A stretch of 64,000 bases of DNA from Paramecium tetraurelia (lineage: Eukaryota > Ciliophora > Oligohymenophorea > Peniculida > Parameciidae), in assembly GCF_000165425.1 (NCBI RefSeq), contig NW_001799026.1, forward strand, positions 124,001 through 188,000, in the 5' to 3' direction. The notes beneath the pieces were generated by a model, which was given only the letters and a program-made list of their open reading frames with translations, was not told the DNA's origin and did not search any database. The translations under genes and the position numbers were made by a program. Shown here piece by piece: positions 11,028 to 24,350 of this stretch (position 1 is its first letter; each line of letters starts with the position of its first letter).

Positions 11028-14000
11028 TCAAAGTTCAAATTCATTCCCATAATCATAGTTTATGGGTTTAACCGTTCTTAGTTTTTTCCAATAAATATAT
11101 ATTGCTATTATTAAACAAAAGCCTACAATCGATATTAATCCATAAACCCAATTATTTGGATTTCGTTAATATATAAAAGTCAACTCTGTGTAATTTTGCC
11201 CAAATGCATTCTCTGCGAATAACTAGTATTTAAACTTCTCTGACTTAGCGAATATGCTGAGATTAAATTTACAAGTGATTGACATAGGAGTGATATTATA
11301 TAGAGTTCCATTATTGTAACCGGATTAATATAATAAACCATTTTACTTTTTGATATCATATACTACAGCTACCATTTATTGACTGTTTTATGGAGCTAAA
11401 CCACCAATCATGAGTAATGGTTGGCTTAGATCAGTAACTTTAATTTTAATCAAGTCAAATAATGTATAATAATATACGTCATTTTCACCTTTGTAAGTAT
11501 TGATCAATAGGCCATCAGCCAATTGAGAATTTATTAAGGTAGAGTTACCATAAGGAGGAATGGTTCCAATAATTTATTATGCCTGATATTGAAATTTTGG
11601 CGAATCATACGCCAAAGATAGGATTAGAGTACAAAAATCAGCGGTAGTCAACAATACTATAATTTCTGAATAGTAATTTTTCACAACCAAAAATTGAAAG
11701 GGCTTGAATTGTTACTCTATTTGGATCTTCTTTTCTAACTTAATTTCTTATTCCTTTGTTATTATTTACAAATCTTAAGTTATTTGATTATATTTCAGTA
11801 TCTTGTAGTACAATGAGTAGGAACATACATAAAAGACAGAAATTAAAGAAATCCTTTGAGAAGCTTAGGTTGTGTTTCTAAAGTTAGTAACACTAAAATA
11901 AGTGCAATTCTTACAATCTGTTAGTTTTAATAAAGAATTTGTCGGAGGAATAAAGATAAACACATCACATTGATTATTCATTTCTCCTAAAATAAAGTAA
12001 ATTTCAAATAAAACTATAAACTGTAGTGGTTGGGGACTTGGAGTCTATTACAAAACATATGTTGGCAATTCCTATATGTCGAGGCCATTTATAATAAATG
12101 AAATTATAACTAACTATTCAAGTTGATTTAAACAAATTGAATATAAAGTTGTATAAGATGTAAAGGATTGCAAGCATTTTATAATAAAATTATATGTATA
12201 TTTCTAAGGTGATTATCCTAATACTACTATATTGTTTTAGTTCTGTAACACAAATTGTCCATTAACAGCAGTAAGAATATTGTACTTTTAATTATAACTA
12301 TATAGGTCTAATTAAGTCAATAAATTATTCAAAATGCATTGACTATGCTCATAAGAGGAATCCACAATGTTAAACGATACTACCTGTGAATTGTTGGTTA
12401 TATTTTCCTACCTCAAAATAACAACTTCATCCTTTTATATATATTGATCAAATTCATTTAGTGTGATATTAGCAAAGGAGTTAATCAACCTGAGAGTATA
12501 ATTTTGAGTCAATTAATAGGTATCTTTATTTAATCCTGATGTAATGTTAAACTAATAAGAAACAACCTTTTCATAAGTTGGGTGATAAAGCGAAAGATTA
12601 GGAGTAAATTTCATCACCATTATGGGGTACAAATTATAAAAATTACCATTATATAATAATTGCGAAAATTCTTCGACATAAGTGCAAGCCAAATAACTTT
12701 AATTATAATGGAAAGTGTAATAGAGAGACATATGTTAGGGCAAGTTTGGGTTATAGACTAGCAAAGTATCTGATTTTAATTTTACAAAAAAAAATTAGTT
12801 ATCAGAGGCTGACATCTCGTATTCATCATATGAAGTGCATATCAAATTCTTTTCTAAGATGATGCTTTTCATATCCACCATGACCCAAACTTAAAAACAC
12901 ATAGTTAATAAATTATCTTATTTGTATATAAGTATTATTTTGTTCTTTGTTACTTTAATATCGTAAACAATAAAGTCTAGATCCTACACCAATAATGGAA
13001 TTAAAATAGCATTATTTGTAATTGAGCATATTAGTATCTATTGTTCATTACCGATTACTAGTATGGAGGATTAATCAAATTAATTTAAGGCCATTGCAGT
13101 TGGTTTAAATTTTGATACAAATGGAAAAAATTGCTTTATATTATCTGAATGCAATTCAAAATTAATAATATTGCTCAAAGTTACAACAAGTATTTCGTCT
13201 CTCTTTGTTAATACAATAATGCAATTGTAATTCTACAAAATAGATTGAAATGGTGGAACAGTTACTTCAATATAACTAGCAGATGAGATTGGTAAGTTAT
13301 ATGTAAAAAGCAATATTTATTTTGAAGCAATTGAAACGCTCACAAAAATAGCACCTTCTAAATTGTATGCCATTTAAATTTATTAAATGTCCGATTAATT
13401 CAAATCCTATTGATATACTTAGTAGACTTGACTTGGAGAGCCATACTAAAAATAAAGGGTTTCATTTTGTATCCCTGCTATAAAAATCTTATATTTATGT
13501 TAATATTAAATTAAATTCATCATAGATGCAAGCTCAAAATTCAGATTAATTGTTGAATTTACTGATTAAAGAATTGCTAGTTCGAAATCTCCCACAAACA
13601 TTTCTGAAAATTAACTGGAAAACTATAATAAGGATCCCGAATAGTTTTCGATTATTTGATTAAAACCTTTGTTTATTACAACATAGTTTATCGATGTATC
13701 ACTTTGAGTTGTCTCATAAATTAGAGAGTCATTTTCACTCAATAATGTATAATTTATTTTAACTTTACATCGAGGATCTATGACATCTAAGATTGTCCTA
13801 TAGAGTGTAAAGCTACCAGAGGTTTAACCTTTGGGGAAATATCCACTTAAATTAGGGATGTCCACCAAATAAGCTATAAAGCGGTAGCCAAACTCAAACA
13901 AGATGCTTTTTGATTAGTCAAAATGGAGGAATCTTGTTAAATCAAATTTTTCATCATTCTCCAAAATAGCTTCTTTTAAGACCTTCTCTGGAACATCTAT

Positions 14001-15027
14001 TTGATAGATAGTAACCAAATAATTCTATTGCAAAATTAAAAACTATGAGTTAGCAAAAATCATGATGTTTTACGAAATGATTCCATTCAAATTGAAATGA
14101 TAACTACGATACACTATAAAATTCATATAGCAGGCTTAAATATGCCATAGATTCATATATATTTCGGAGTTCAATAAGATAATTAATTAATCACATTGCG
14201 AATTTTTGAGAAGACTGTTATAAAGCGTGAATGCTCTTATTTCAGCGTTTTAATTAAACATTGTCAAAATATTAAATTATCCATTTTCAGTGATATCTAT
14301 CTAAAACAAGGTTTCGCTGTTGCTTATGTAGACAAAATTTGAGTTGTTGGACCCTTGGGATGTGAGAAAATCTTAAAATCCCTATTGCCACGTTGATACA
14401 TTCTAATATGATAGATTTCTAGCTTTAAATAAAGTCAAAAGTTAATAGTCTTCAAAATACTAGCCATAAAGTATATAGTTTGATGGTTGAGTAAGCAATT
14501 AAAGTATTTTAGTTGATTTTGGTAGCTAGCTTTCATGTTGATAGATTCTCAATAGTGAATCATTTTGTAAATAAAATAAAAACAATTTATTATTATGATA
14601 GCAATCTAATAAAACTTTGTTTTCTAAAGTATAAAATACATTGAAGCAATGATACTCAATTTAGCCAATCTTATATGATTTATATAAATTAAATTAATCA
14701 CCATCCCAACCATATGTAATAACCTCTTGATTTTTTGTTATTGTTACAAAATTAGTGTTGTTTAAATTAGAAGATATTGATTTAAATAGATGTTCTAATA
14801 TTAACCAAAATATTATTACTGCTTTCAAATTTATTTCCAATTTAATTTAAAGTGTTCTATAACTGTACTCCATATGGGCATCCTCTGCATTCATAAGTTA
14901 TATTTTCGCCAATAAAAAGACTTTCCATATATATCCTATAATACTCCCCTTCTGTTGGGAATATATTTTCTTACTCTCTTATAATCTTGCATGCCAATAT
15001 ATATGAAATATAAAAAATAATTATCAT
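11028..15027 (-). CDS. Large type I membrane protein with huge ectodomain
   Basis: 1324 residues with a single 25-nt intron (14795-14819) near the 5' end. The N-terminus (MIIIFYISYILACK) is a signal peptide. A short Cys motif (ECRGCPYG) follows, then about 1200 residues rich in beta-strand patterns, aromatic residues and many N-x-S/T sites. One transmembrane helix lies near the C-terminus (VYGLISIVGFCLIIAIYIYW), then a cytosolic tail of about 23 residues with a Tyr-Asp-Tyr motif. The long uninterrupted frame, about 3.8 kb with many in-frame TAA/TAG and no TGA, is strong evidence of coding. No family recognised; probably a surface or secretory-pathway protein. Confidence 0.8.
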
Positions 15028-15084
15028 TTTAAAAATTAATACTTTAGTTTACTTTAAATACATAAACAACTAAAAATAATTTGA

Positions 15085-15647
15085 TGGAATATTATCACTT
15101 ATAGATTATTTCCTTATAATCAATAGGAAAAGTACCCTGCATAATTATTGAAGTTTGATAAAGAAGATATTATAATTTTTGCATTTCTACTTAAATTTAA
15201 TTAATTCTAAAGTAAGATATCTTTCCATTGTATAGATAATAATTGATTATCTTCAAGATAACCTAAAATTTCTATTATTTGCTTGTAATCAAACAGACTA
15301 ATGGAATAATTTAAATGTAAAATCTATTAGATTTCAATCAATATGCCTCAAGAATATTTTATTCAAATTTGGATTGGCTCTCAACAATATTTGAGGTTAA
15401 TTAAATATATCCATTAAATTACTTTATTTCCTACTAATATTATTTATTGTATGAGAAATCCGTTTAAAAATTAAAAATGATTTTCTATTCTGATTAACAT
15501 GTTGAAATTGAATGGCAAAATACCTCATTTGATTTTCGAGTTATCTAATAAGTCATATTTAGGTTTGAAATCCTAATTGAGAAGCATATGAAACTATTAT
15601 TTAAGGAATTAAAAAATTTATTGAAAATTAATTCTTTTTCGAGATGA
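15085..15647 (+). pseudogene. Possible gene relic or incompletely resolved small gene
   Basis: Coding-like stretches without a convincing start. One stretch reads QQEKYPAQLLKFDKED and then DNLKFLLFACNQTDQW after an intron-like segment (gtaaga...tatag near 15210-15233), ending at TGA near 15390. A second open frame, ATG 15477 to TGA 15645-15647 (56 residues, starts MIFYSDQHVEIEW), may belong to the same unit. I cannot join them and recognise no family. It could be a decayed gene or a gene whose introns I failed to place. Confidence 0.3.
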
Positions 15648-15976
15648 TAGTATGGAATGTAGTTAAATAATTATTTATCTTTTGCCAATTGTTATTTTTT
15701 CGCTTAGTAATAGAAAATTAATAATTAAAATATGAGAACATATATGAAGAGAACAATTCTTTTTATTAATTAAAATAGTAACAAACTATAGATTAGTTAA
15801 ATTGTGAATGAATCAGTCCTTAAAACATGAATTAATTTGTGTAATAATGAATAGTATGCAAATATATTATTTAAACCTTAAAAATTTACGAATAATTCTT
15901 TTATTATTGTGTTTGAAACTCAGATGAATTGATTAATCTATAATTAATAATAATAAAAAACAAAAAACAAGCTAAT

Positions 15977-16921
15977 ATGTCCACAATAGAGAAGCAAATC
16001 TAGAAGTAAAGAAAACTCAGCCATGAATTCGAATAAACATACAATTCTACAGAAATCCATTCAAATTTATCTTTCTTTGATGAGGAGAGAAGTTAAGATT
16101 TTGACGATGATAGCTCATTAATAGAAGAAGACTTTTAAGAATAATGGGAAATGTCATCAATTTGTACAGAGAATGTACCTTATACTTTTAAAAATATTTA
16201 GTCCTTAAATCCACAATCCATAGAAGAAAATCCAACAAATAAGAGATTTAGAAAAAACCTTACTCCGAAATAAGCATTGAAAAGAGGGGGCTCTGAAGGA
16301 GAAAGTATTTTTGTTGAAGCTTCTGACAGCACAAGAAAAAATACCAATTCTGGCAAGGGCATTGCCATTGACGTGCTTGGACATGGATCCATAGGTACCT
16401 AGAGCAAGAAGGTTTAAAAATCGTAAAAATTACTCAATAAATAACTTCAATGCAATAATAATAATAATATTAATATTAATAACAGTAATAATAGTTGGCA
16501 ACAATAACCATACAATCAGTATCAAAACTATAATTCTTAAAGCTAGTCATAGCAAGAACAACAATAATAAAGAGGCTCAGCATAAGATGACAAGTAAATT
16601 AAATAGACTTAAAAAATAACACTTTCCTATTTGTTAATGGAGAGAGAAATAGAAAAATAAGCCAGAATAAGAGCGCTCAATTTTATAGAGAAATACATGG
16701 CAAAATGTAATGTGGATGATGTTCTTCAAATGATTTCAGAAACCTATAAAATAATGTTAATACCAGATCAGTAGCTGTAATAGCTTGTAGCTGTATTGAA
16801 TTAATAAGAAAGGCAACTTTAATTAAACTAATCTTTACTGCGCTTGCGTTTACCTCATAATTCACATCCACTAGCCTCGAAGGCTTAAGATAAGTTGAGG
16901 AAATACTTCATACATTGTTGA
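15977..16921 (+). CDS. Acidic, Gln/Asn-rich hypothetical protein
   Basis: 314 residues in one exon as drawn. The N-terminal half is acidic and Ser-rich (FDEERSQDFDDDSS), the middle a low-complexity Asn/Gln region where TAA/TAG supply many Gln, and the last 90 residues a helical segment (LLMEREIEKQARIRALNFIEKYMAK). From about 16730 a second plus-strand frame is also open to 17168 and reads as plausible protein (CSCIELIRKA, VEEILHTLLR), so the true C-terminus may use that frame through an intron I could not fix. No family recognised. Confidence 0.6.
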
Positions 16922-17419
16922 GAACCAGTAAAAATGATTTGCAAGGAAGAATGAGAGATTTATTCGCATTATAGAAAATCTAATCTTTAAAATATTTTAT
17001 AAAAAGTAATCTTTCTCCATTGATAGCCCATTCATCCATATTTTAATTGACTTCAATTGAATATGAATTATTATCTTACCTTTTACTCTTTTTCATTATT
17101 TTTGCATTAAAATCCTTATGTCATTTTTCAAATAACATCCTAAGAATTAGTTTAATGGTGAAAATAATATGATTTTTCAATCATCCCTATGGATATGAAG
17201 ATCGTTTACTAATTCACTTGTTATTTTTACATTTACACTAATACTATAATTTAGAATATTAATTAGAGTAAAATAGATTTTATCAAATAATATATTTTTC
17301 TTAAGTAATATTGCTTAATGCAACATGTTCAAACAATTGTATAAAAATATTACTACATTTCTTTAAAAATTTATTTGCATGTTAATATGAATTAATTTTC
17401 ATATGTAAACTATTTAATA
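16922..17419. other. AT-rich intergenic region, partly open frame
   Basis: Roughly 500 bp. The first 60-70 bases may be the real 3' end of the preceding gene in an alternative frame. The remainder is AT-rich sequence with no clear coding content. Confidence 0.4.
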
Positions 17420-18039
17420 TCACATTTCCTCTAATAATACGTAATTACTTAACCTAATCTTGAATTTTCCAGGGGCTTAGCCCAAAAATACATAAATCTA
17501 TTTTTAACTTTTTGTTGTATCAGGATCTAAATGGAGTTCAAGTTTTGTGGTTGAGGCCTTGGTTTTTAATATTTTACAGCCATACTCACTCTTCACATAT
17601 GCTGTAAATTCCAATAGTTATGATTTTGGCAATACTATTAGAATTAAAAGATTAATTTAATACAATTCTTTATGCTAAAGTGATACACATCTACTTTATT
17701 GGGATCATTTTAAGGGTTTTTATTACTTTCATTTTAAAGGGGTTTCTCTCTTTAAATTTCTTTTTCTCTTTATTCTTTTTCTTTTTATTCTTTTTCTTTT
17801 TATTCTCTTCTTTCTCTATCTTTATTCATTTAAATTTTGTCTAATTCTATTTAATATTGAATAATTTCGATTTAGTAATCCCCAAAATGATAGCTTTTGC
17901 AATCTCTCTTCATTTCCTTTTCTTCCTCATAAAATTGAATGTTCGATCTGAATAGAGCTGGAGGAAGTAGGCCTTCATAAATCTTCTTTATTAACTCTTC
18001 AGTTCCTCCCAACCTTTGTTCTTGCATAAAATTATTCAT
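17420..18039 (-). CDS. Hypothetical protein with charged EKEQK repeats
   Basis: 196 residues with a 29-nt intron (17635-17663). The N-terminal 70 residues look folded (LGGTEELIKKIYEGLLPPALF). A highly charged repeat follows (ERREQKEKEQKEKEQREKE), encoded by a 15-nt tandem purine repeat, then after the intron an Arg/Lys-rich C-terminal domain (EFTAYVKSEYGCKILKTKAS, IYVFLGQAPGKFKIRLSNY). The splice join was chosen because it alone links the two coding-like frames. No family recognised; a coiled or extended charged linker is likely. Confidence 0.7.
17771..17810 (+). repeat. 15-bp tandem repeat inside coding sequence
   Basis: On the plus strand the unit tattctttttctttt occurs at 17771-17785 and 17786-17800, with a degenerate third copy from 17801. 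On the minus strand it encodes the charged EKEQK repeats of the gene at 17420-18039. Confidence 0.85.
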
Positions 18040-18261
18040 AAATTTTTATATAAATTATTAATATTTAAATCAATTCATATTAATTTGACATTAGTCTTGG
18101 TTAATAGAATTCAACTTTAAATCATATGAATGAATTAATTGACTATATCATTTTATTTATTAATTATCATAATTATAATGCCCATGTAATCAATAATTAT
18201 AAATATACAATAATTGTACTTATAACGATTTACAATGTATATACCAATCGTATATAATTTA

Positions 18262-20990
18262 ATGTAATTTAATTGGATTTTAATAAAGTTTCATTCAATA
18301 AATGCACTCAATATCGTTTTGGGTTTAATACTTTATTTATAAGATATCACTTAATTGGGATCTCTGATATTGTTGATGCTAAATATAACAGTAATGTTGA
18401 CTGGGACTTTGATTTTGAGAAGGAAATTAATAGATTAAAATCAATTACAACAACTCATACTTGCAATACTAAGTGTTCATATATCCTATTGTTGCTTTCT
18501 CAATCGTTAATTAAATGCGAGCAGCTATTTGCTGCTTAAATTTCAAGAGGCCTATATAATCAAAAAATAGTCAAGAATAAGAAGCATTTTATATCACATC
18601 GTCTACAATTCAGTTTTATTTTCTTTATTAATATTTCACAGCGAAAGCATCATTCTATACATTTTGGCTTTCTACTCCACTTTACTTATGATTCCAAATA
18701 ATAAATCAAATTTTTAACTGCAAAACCAAGATTTTGAGTTACCTTTACATTTAAGTAAGCCGACGACTCAAAGAAATTCAGAAGTAATGAACATCGTACA
18801 AGATACCATAAGCAATTCATGGATGATTAAGTTATAAAACATTCCAGTAGGAATCATGATAGTAAAAAAGGAGAACTTGTAAATAATGTTTAAAAATTAA
18901 TCCCTTTTATAAATTCTTGAAGGAATTACAGATGTTGAATCTTATTTAATGAATGAACTCTAATTTCAATTACAGGTGAAGAGAGTGAGGAAGCAAGTTA
19001 GAGAATCCAGTATCAAACAGTCGAAACAACTAAATAAAATACAAAGCAATAGTTTTCCTCAGTTTTAAAGCTAGAAGAAGATCCCAAGTCAATAGAAGAT
19101 ATCAAATACCTTGAAAAGTATTCTTGCAGAATTGTAGAATGGAAAACTGGATCAGATTTACTAAAAGGAGAATCATTTAGAATTGGTAGGACAAATCTCT
19201 AAACAGAAGTAATCATAACTATTTGAAGATGACAACATCCGTAAGATTTAATGCAAGGTCTTTTGTGGCTAAAATGACCAGGAATATTTCATAATAGTGG
19301 ATGACATCTCATTATAAAGTTATTTGTAGAAATTAGAAACGAGAGAAAAATTCTAAGTTCGCATCATCGATTCTTTTTCTCATGAATTGCGAACACCATT
19401 GAATAGTGCTAAACTATTCCTAGAAGCTCTCTTAAATGATCCTAAACTTCAAGATCACTATAAAACTAATTGTATTGAGCCAGCAGCAAATGCATTAAAG
19501 TTATAAGCTTATTTAATTAGAGATATTATAGATTTCACTCAATATCATTCACATTTGATTAAGTATAACATTTAAGAATTCAATTTTGAAAATATCATCT
19601 AAGAAGTCAATGATATATTTAAACCAATTTGTTTAATCAAAAACTTAGGATTGCGTATTAATGTTAAGAATTCAGTTCCACCTTTAATAAACTCTGACTT
19701 TGATAGAATCATGTAGATTATAGTGAATATTATATCGAATTCAATTAAATATTCCGAGAGAGGATTAATAATTTTGGAAATATCTTGTTATGAAAAGGCT
19801 TTGACTTTTTGTGTCAAGGATCAAGGAGTAGGAATTCCCTAAAACAAATTATAAAAAATTTAAAAGTTTCTAAAGTCATATAATTCAAGTAGAGATGTCT
19901 CAAGTTAGGATGAATGGGAAGGGTTTGGATTACTGGTTAGTCAGATGAATTTACTTAAATTAGCCCCTTAGAATAAAAGTCAATTAAGAATAACATCCCG
20001 TGGTTAAGCAGAAGGATGTTAAGTGACTTTTAAAATAAGAACCACTTAATCTACAAATACTTAACTTTTGAGAGGAAACACTTTTTAAAGAACGAGTTTG
20101 AAATGTGCCTTTACTGTGCCTGATCTATGTATGGGAATCTAAGGAATTCTAATAATAAATAATCCCAAATAATATAATTCAATCATTGACAATTCTATTT
20201 AGTAAATTCCAATTCGATAACAACACTCTGTGGCTAATTATTTCAAACCTCAATAGTCAACAGGTGCGTTAAATCAAAGTGTTTTTTAAGAGACAGATCT
20301 CATCGATGATTAAGATACCGACAGAGGTAATCCTGAGGAATAGTTATTAAAATTAAATAGTCTAAGCAAGAGTTCCAATTTAATTATAACAAACTCTAAT
20401 ACCAAAGAAAAATAGAGTAAAAAGCGAAAGCAGTCCTCATTTAGTATATCTGATTTAGATGCATCTTCTAGTAACAGACCCAACACCCTTATATCTAGAT
20501 TGATTTAAAGAGAAGAACAAGAGATTGAAATGGAAGAACAGTTCCAAAATTTAAGATTTGCTTGTAAGTGCTCTCGTATTTTGAGCGTAGACGATGACAT
20601 CTTCAATCAGAAAGCCTTGCAAGTGATAGTTAGTCAGATGGGTTTTCGATTGTAAATAGTATGTAATTCAGATATATTTAGGCGTACAATGGATAATAAG
20701 CAATAGAAGTGATTCAAAAGACAGAGAAATGTTCTGAAGCTTGTTAATTATTTTATTTTATTTTAATGGATTGTTAGATGCCAATAATGGATGGCTGGAC
20801 AACCACGAAGGTGTTGATGGACATGATTAGATAGAATATTATTCCAGATATACCCATAATTGGATTGACAGCCTTTAATTCAACTGAAGATATTGAGAGA
20901 TGTCTAGATGTTGGAATGAGGGAAGTCTTCACAAAACCTTTGAATATCAATTCTCTTAAACAGGTATTACTTAAACTAATTAATCGATGA
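18262..20990 (+). CDS. Membrane hybrid histidine kinase with receiver domain
   Basis: 901 residues; one 23-nt intron (20659-20681) inside the receiver domain. About 140 N-terminal residues form four or five hydrophobic helices (LNIVLGLILYL, GSLILLMLNITVML, a membrane sensor). The dimerisation/phosphoacceptor motif SFSHELRTPLNSA places His near residue 374. The ATPase domain has NIISNSIKYS (N box) and VKDQGVGIP (G1 box), then EGFGLLVSQM. After a Ser/Asn-rich linker the receiver domain has SVDDD (near 775), the phosphoacceptor Asp in LMDCQMPIMDGW (near 829) and FTKPL. All catalytic landmarks appear intact. Such hybrid kinases phosphorylate a His then their own Asp and are found in ciliates; the signal sensed is unknown. 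Confidence 0.92.
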
Positions 20991-21075
20991 TCTTATATAT
21001 ACAATCTTACTATAAATGAATCAATTGTAATCATAATTTATTGTGAACTCATTCTAATAATTATTATCCGTTAAT

Positions 21076-23411
21076 ATGAGTTTCAGAGATTTAGAAAATC
21101 CAGAATAGGCAGTCTTTATATCCCAAGATATGCTAAACGAATCCTTTTCCTAAATGTCCCAAGAGCAAAATGCTGAATAACAATAAGAATTTGCTAACAA
21201 TAATGAGAACTACCCTCAATTTAGTCAGACCCAGAATTCCCACATCCTATCCGAGATAATCAATACTCCATCTCAACCAAAATTGCAGACTAAAAAATCC
21301 ATATTGCTTCCTCAATCAGGTGGGCTATTTTCATATTTAATTGACAATCAGAGCAGAATTTATGACATCTTTTAAAATTTCATGCACCGATTATTTCAAT
21401 ACTACTTCATCAAGAAAGGGATGGATCAGAATATCGTATAAAACTACATCGATTTGTAAGCAGTCAAAAGGAAACTCAATTATGTTCAATAAGTGTATAA
21501 CTAAACCTTTTGCGCTTTGAAAAATAGCATCCAATATTATTAAGATAAGATCTTGATATTGACATCAGAAATAGATAAAGAGGATCCTTATTCCTTATTA
21601 ACTCAACATGAAATTGATCTTAGAAGAGGACTACATGATTTCTATCAATTTATAGATTCAGAGGACCTACTCACATCCAGTAAAGGCATGGGAGGAAGCC
21701 AAAATATGTATCTATTTAAATATAACCACACTTAGAAGTCAATATAAAACAATTTAAATAGAAGTGTTCAATCCAGCTGACTTGAATTCTCTAGACAAAG
21801 TTGCTTAGTTTGTATTAAACAGCATCGAACTAGAATAAATTAACATCACTCCTATACAACTATTGAATGATGATTTGTCATTGAATTTACTCAAAGTTAC
21901 AATGCAATTGTTACAAATATGGCAACATTTATTTAGATTTTTGAACCAAAATGATGTGACCAATATTCAATTCAATTACGAAGTTGATCAAGTCAATCAC
22001 AATGCTGCAATTGTTGCCGCATAGACCTTCTTGTTGGTTCCTTTGGATATCTCAAATAAGATTCTGAAAGGCCAATATAAGGAACTCACAAATTATCATC
22101 TCAATTCCAATAACAAGTTGCCACTCAAAGAGGAGTATGAAAAGAAAAGAGAAGAAAAGAGTTAGGCTAAATTATAGAATACACTTCATTTTGATAAATC
22201 AGAAAACATCATCAAAATAGCTGATGATGCATTAACAAATGAGGCTGAGAATTTTTCATTTTCAAATGCTGAGCATTCCTTAATGGAAGAATAATCTGAC
22301 TAGTAGTAAACGATTCAAAAATATAATCATAAATATTAATTAAATTCAGAATAATATAAATAAACAATATTAGATCAGGCAGTTGAGTTGAGTTTCAAAG
22401 GCAAAATAAATGAATCCCATTTACTGGACATTCAGCCTCCAAAACATAGATCCTATATTGCTGAAAGTGGTTAATAAATATTAAGAATAACACCAATTAC
22501 TATATGCACTTTGAATTGTTTAAAACCAAATGTAGAATTTAATCATGTCAATTATTTCACTGATCCTCAAAAAGAGTTTTTACACTACTTTAAACCCAAT
22601 ACAAAGTTTTTCTTTTAATGGTAGATCGATGCTGAGAACGTTTAAAAGATAGTTTGCGATGTAGAATACTAATTTACTAATGAATTGATTTCCTTTGCAA
22701 CCAAAGAAGGAATCATATTTCTATTCAATCCATTTTCCAAGGCTGCAGATAATGCATTCTATAGATACAATGAACTAAGCTCTATACTTTAAGCTCTGCC
22801 TAATATGATCGAGAAAAGAAGAAATTTCAGAGTTGCTCAAGTAGGGCATTACATTTATCTGATTGGTGGAGAGAATCAAAATAATCAGGTAACCAATACT
22901 TGCGAAAGGTTTAGTCTAAAAACATTAGAATGGTAAAAGATCAAGTCTTTCTAAACTCCTTTAACCAAAGTCAATCTTGTTGTTTTCCAACAAAGATATT
23001 TGGTTAGATTTGGAGGTTTGAATCGCTTCGATCATTTTGATAAAACTGTAGAAAAGTAAGTTAGAAATTTACAATTATAGGTATGATACAAAACGACATA
23101 AGTGGTATCCAATAAAATTGACTAGTGGACAAGATTAAATATTCAAGTTGAATAGTGTTTGTCTGTAAATCAATTCTAATTCAATTTTAATATTTGGAGG
23201 ATAAAATGAAAATGATCACAGCGACGCAACAATACAACTACTTACTATTGATGAGGTTGATAGGAAGAAGAATGAATATGCGGCGCATCTTTAAGAACTA
23301 AATGTACAATAATAATTACTATCATTCATTGGACAATATGATTTAAATGTTTACTACTAACACGACAGAATACACTTATTTAGAAAAAACTACAGTTCAT
23401 TATTATTGTGA
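21076..23411 (+). CDS. Kelch-like repeat protein with helical N-terminal half
   Basis: 760 residues; introns 21708-21735 (28 nt) and 23056-23080 (25 nt). The first 450 residues are helical, acidic and Gln-rich with no recognised domain. The C-terminal 270 residues carry kelch-type blades (HYIYLIGGENQNN, YLVRFGGLNRF, SILIFGGQNEND) with intervening TCERFSLKTLEW and YDTKRHKWYPI strands. It is therefore a propeller protein, presumably a binding module. It starts 85 bp after the histidine kinase and on the same strand; a functional link is only possible, not shown. Confidence 0.8.
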
Positions 23412-24350
23412 GAAATTTAAATATTGGAATATATTTATTATATTAATTATAAAACATATATATCTGTCTTTGTTTATTCATATTTTAAATATTATTAGTG
23501 GCTGAATTAGATCATTATTTTTGTAATATAAATCTTATTAATAAACAAGTGATTTAATTTAAAATTAAACTTCTTGTATTTTTAAACATTCAGATGATGA
23601 GGCTCTTTTGAGTCTAAGAAATTATAACCAAACTTGATTGATAACATTATTATTAGATAAAGTAAGTACCAAAAAAAATTGATGATATGCAAACAATTTA
23701 TAAAAAATCTTAAAATCCTAGGACACAACCAAAAAAGAAGCTAAATGTCTAAAATGTCTATAAAAAGAAAAACATATAAGACTTCTAAAAATAATGAAAT
23801 TTATACATTTTTAATACTTTTAGTCTGAATTAAAATAATTTCGGAACACAAAAATTACAAAGACTATTTTGTATTTTTTCTTAATTTTTATTTTTACTTA
23901 AACATGATTTCAAATTATTTATATACACATACAAAGTAAAGCATCCTTTATTCTTAAGTAAATTACAAAGGAGACAAATATAATATAGATAAAGATATTA
24001 ATTTTAATCAATATATTATCAATTAAATTCAGGTTTTTCTTGACTATCAATACTTAGTGTTGCATGAGAAACAAAATTTAAAAATATTGCTACTTGTAGA
24101 GATGTAGCTGGTACTTTAAGCAAATATTTATTTCATATGTAAAGGCTTAAATTATAATATAAATTAATATTGTCTTATGTAAAATATTGATATAAGTATA
24201 TAAAATTATTCTTAGGGATTTTTAAATACTGGTTATTCTTTTTAATATCGAAATCAATAATTCCGTTTTTAATGATCTCTATGATACAAAATCTGCTTTT
24301 AAATATTCTCTTATAAACAATTGATTATTTATAAGTAATATATAAATTAC
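23412..24350. other. Long AT-rich intergenic region
   Basis: About 940 bp with very low GC and scattered homopolymers. No coding frame with plausible composition was found on either strand. It separates the Kelch-like gene from the phosphatase pseudogene. Confidence 0.5.

Noticed and set aside
18273-18539. 88-residue plus frame upstream of the histidine kinase
   Set aside because: It lacks an ATG and is a shifted frame of the kinase's own membrane region, which reads continuously from ATG 18262.
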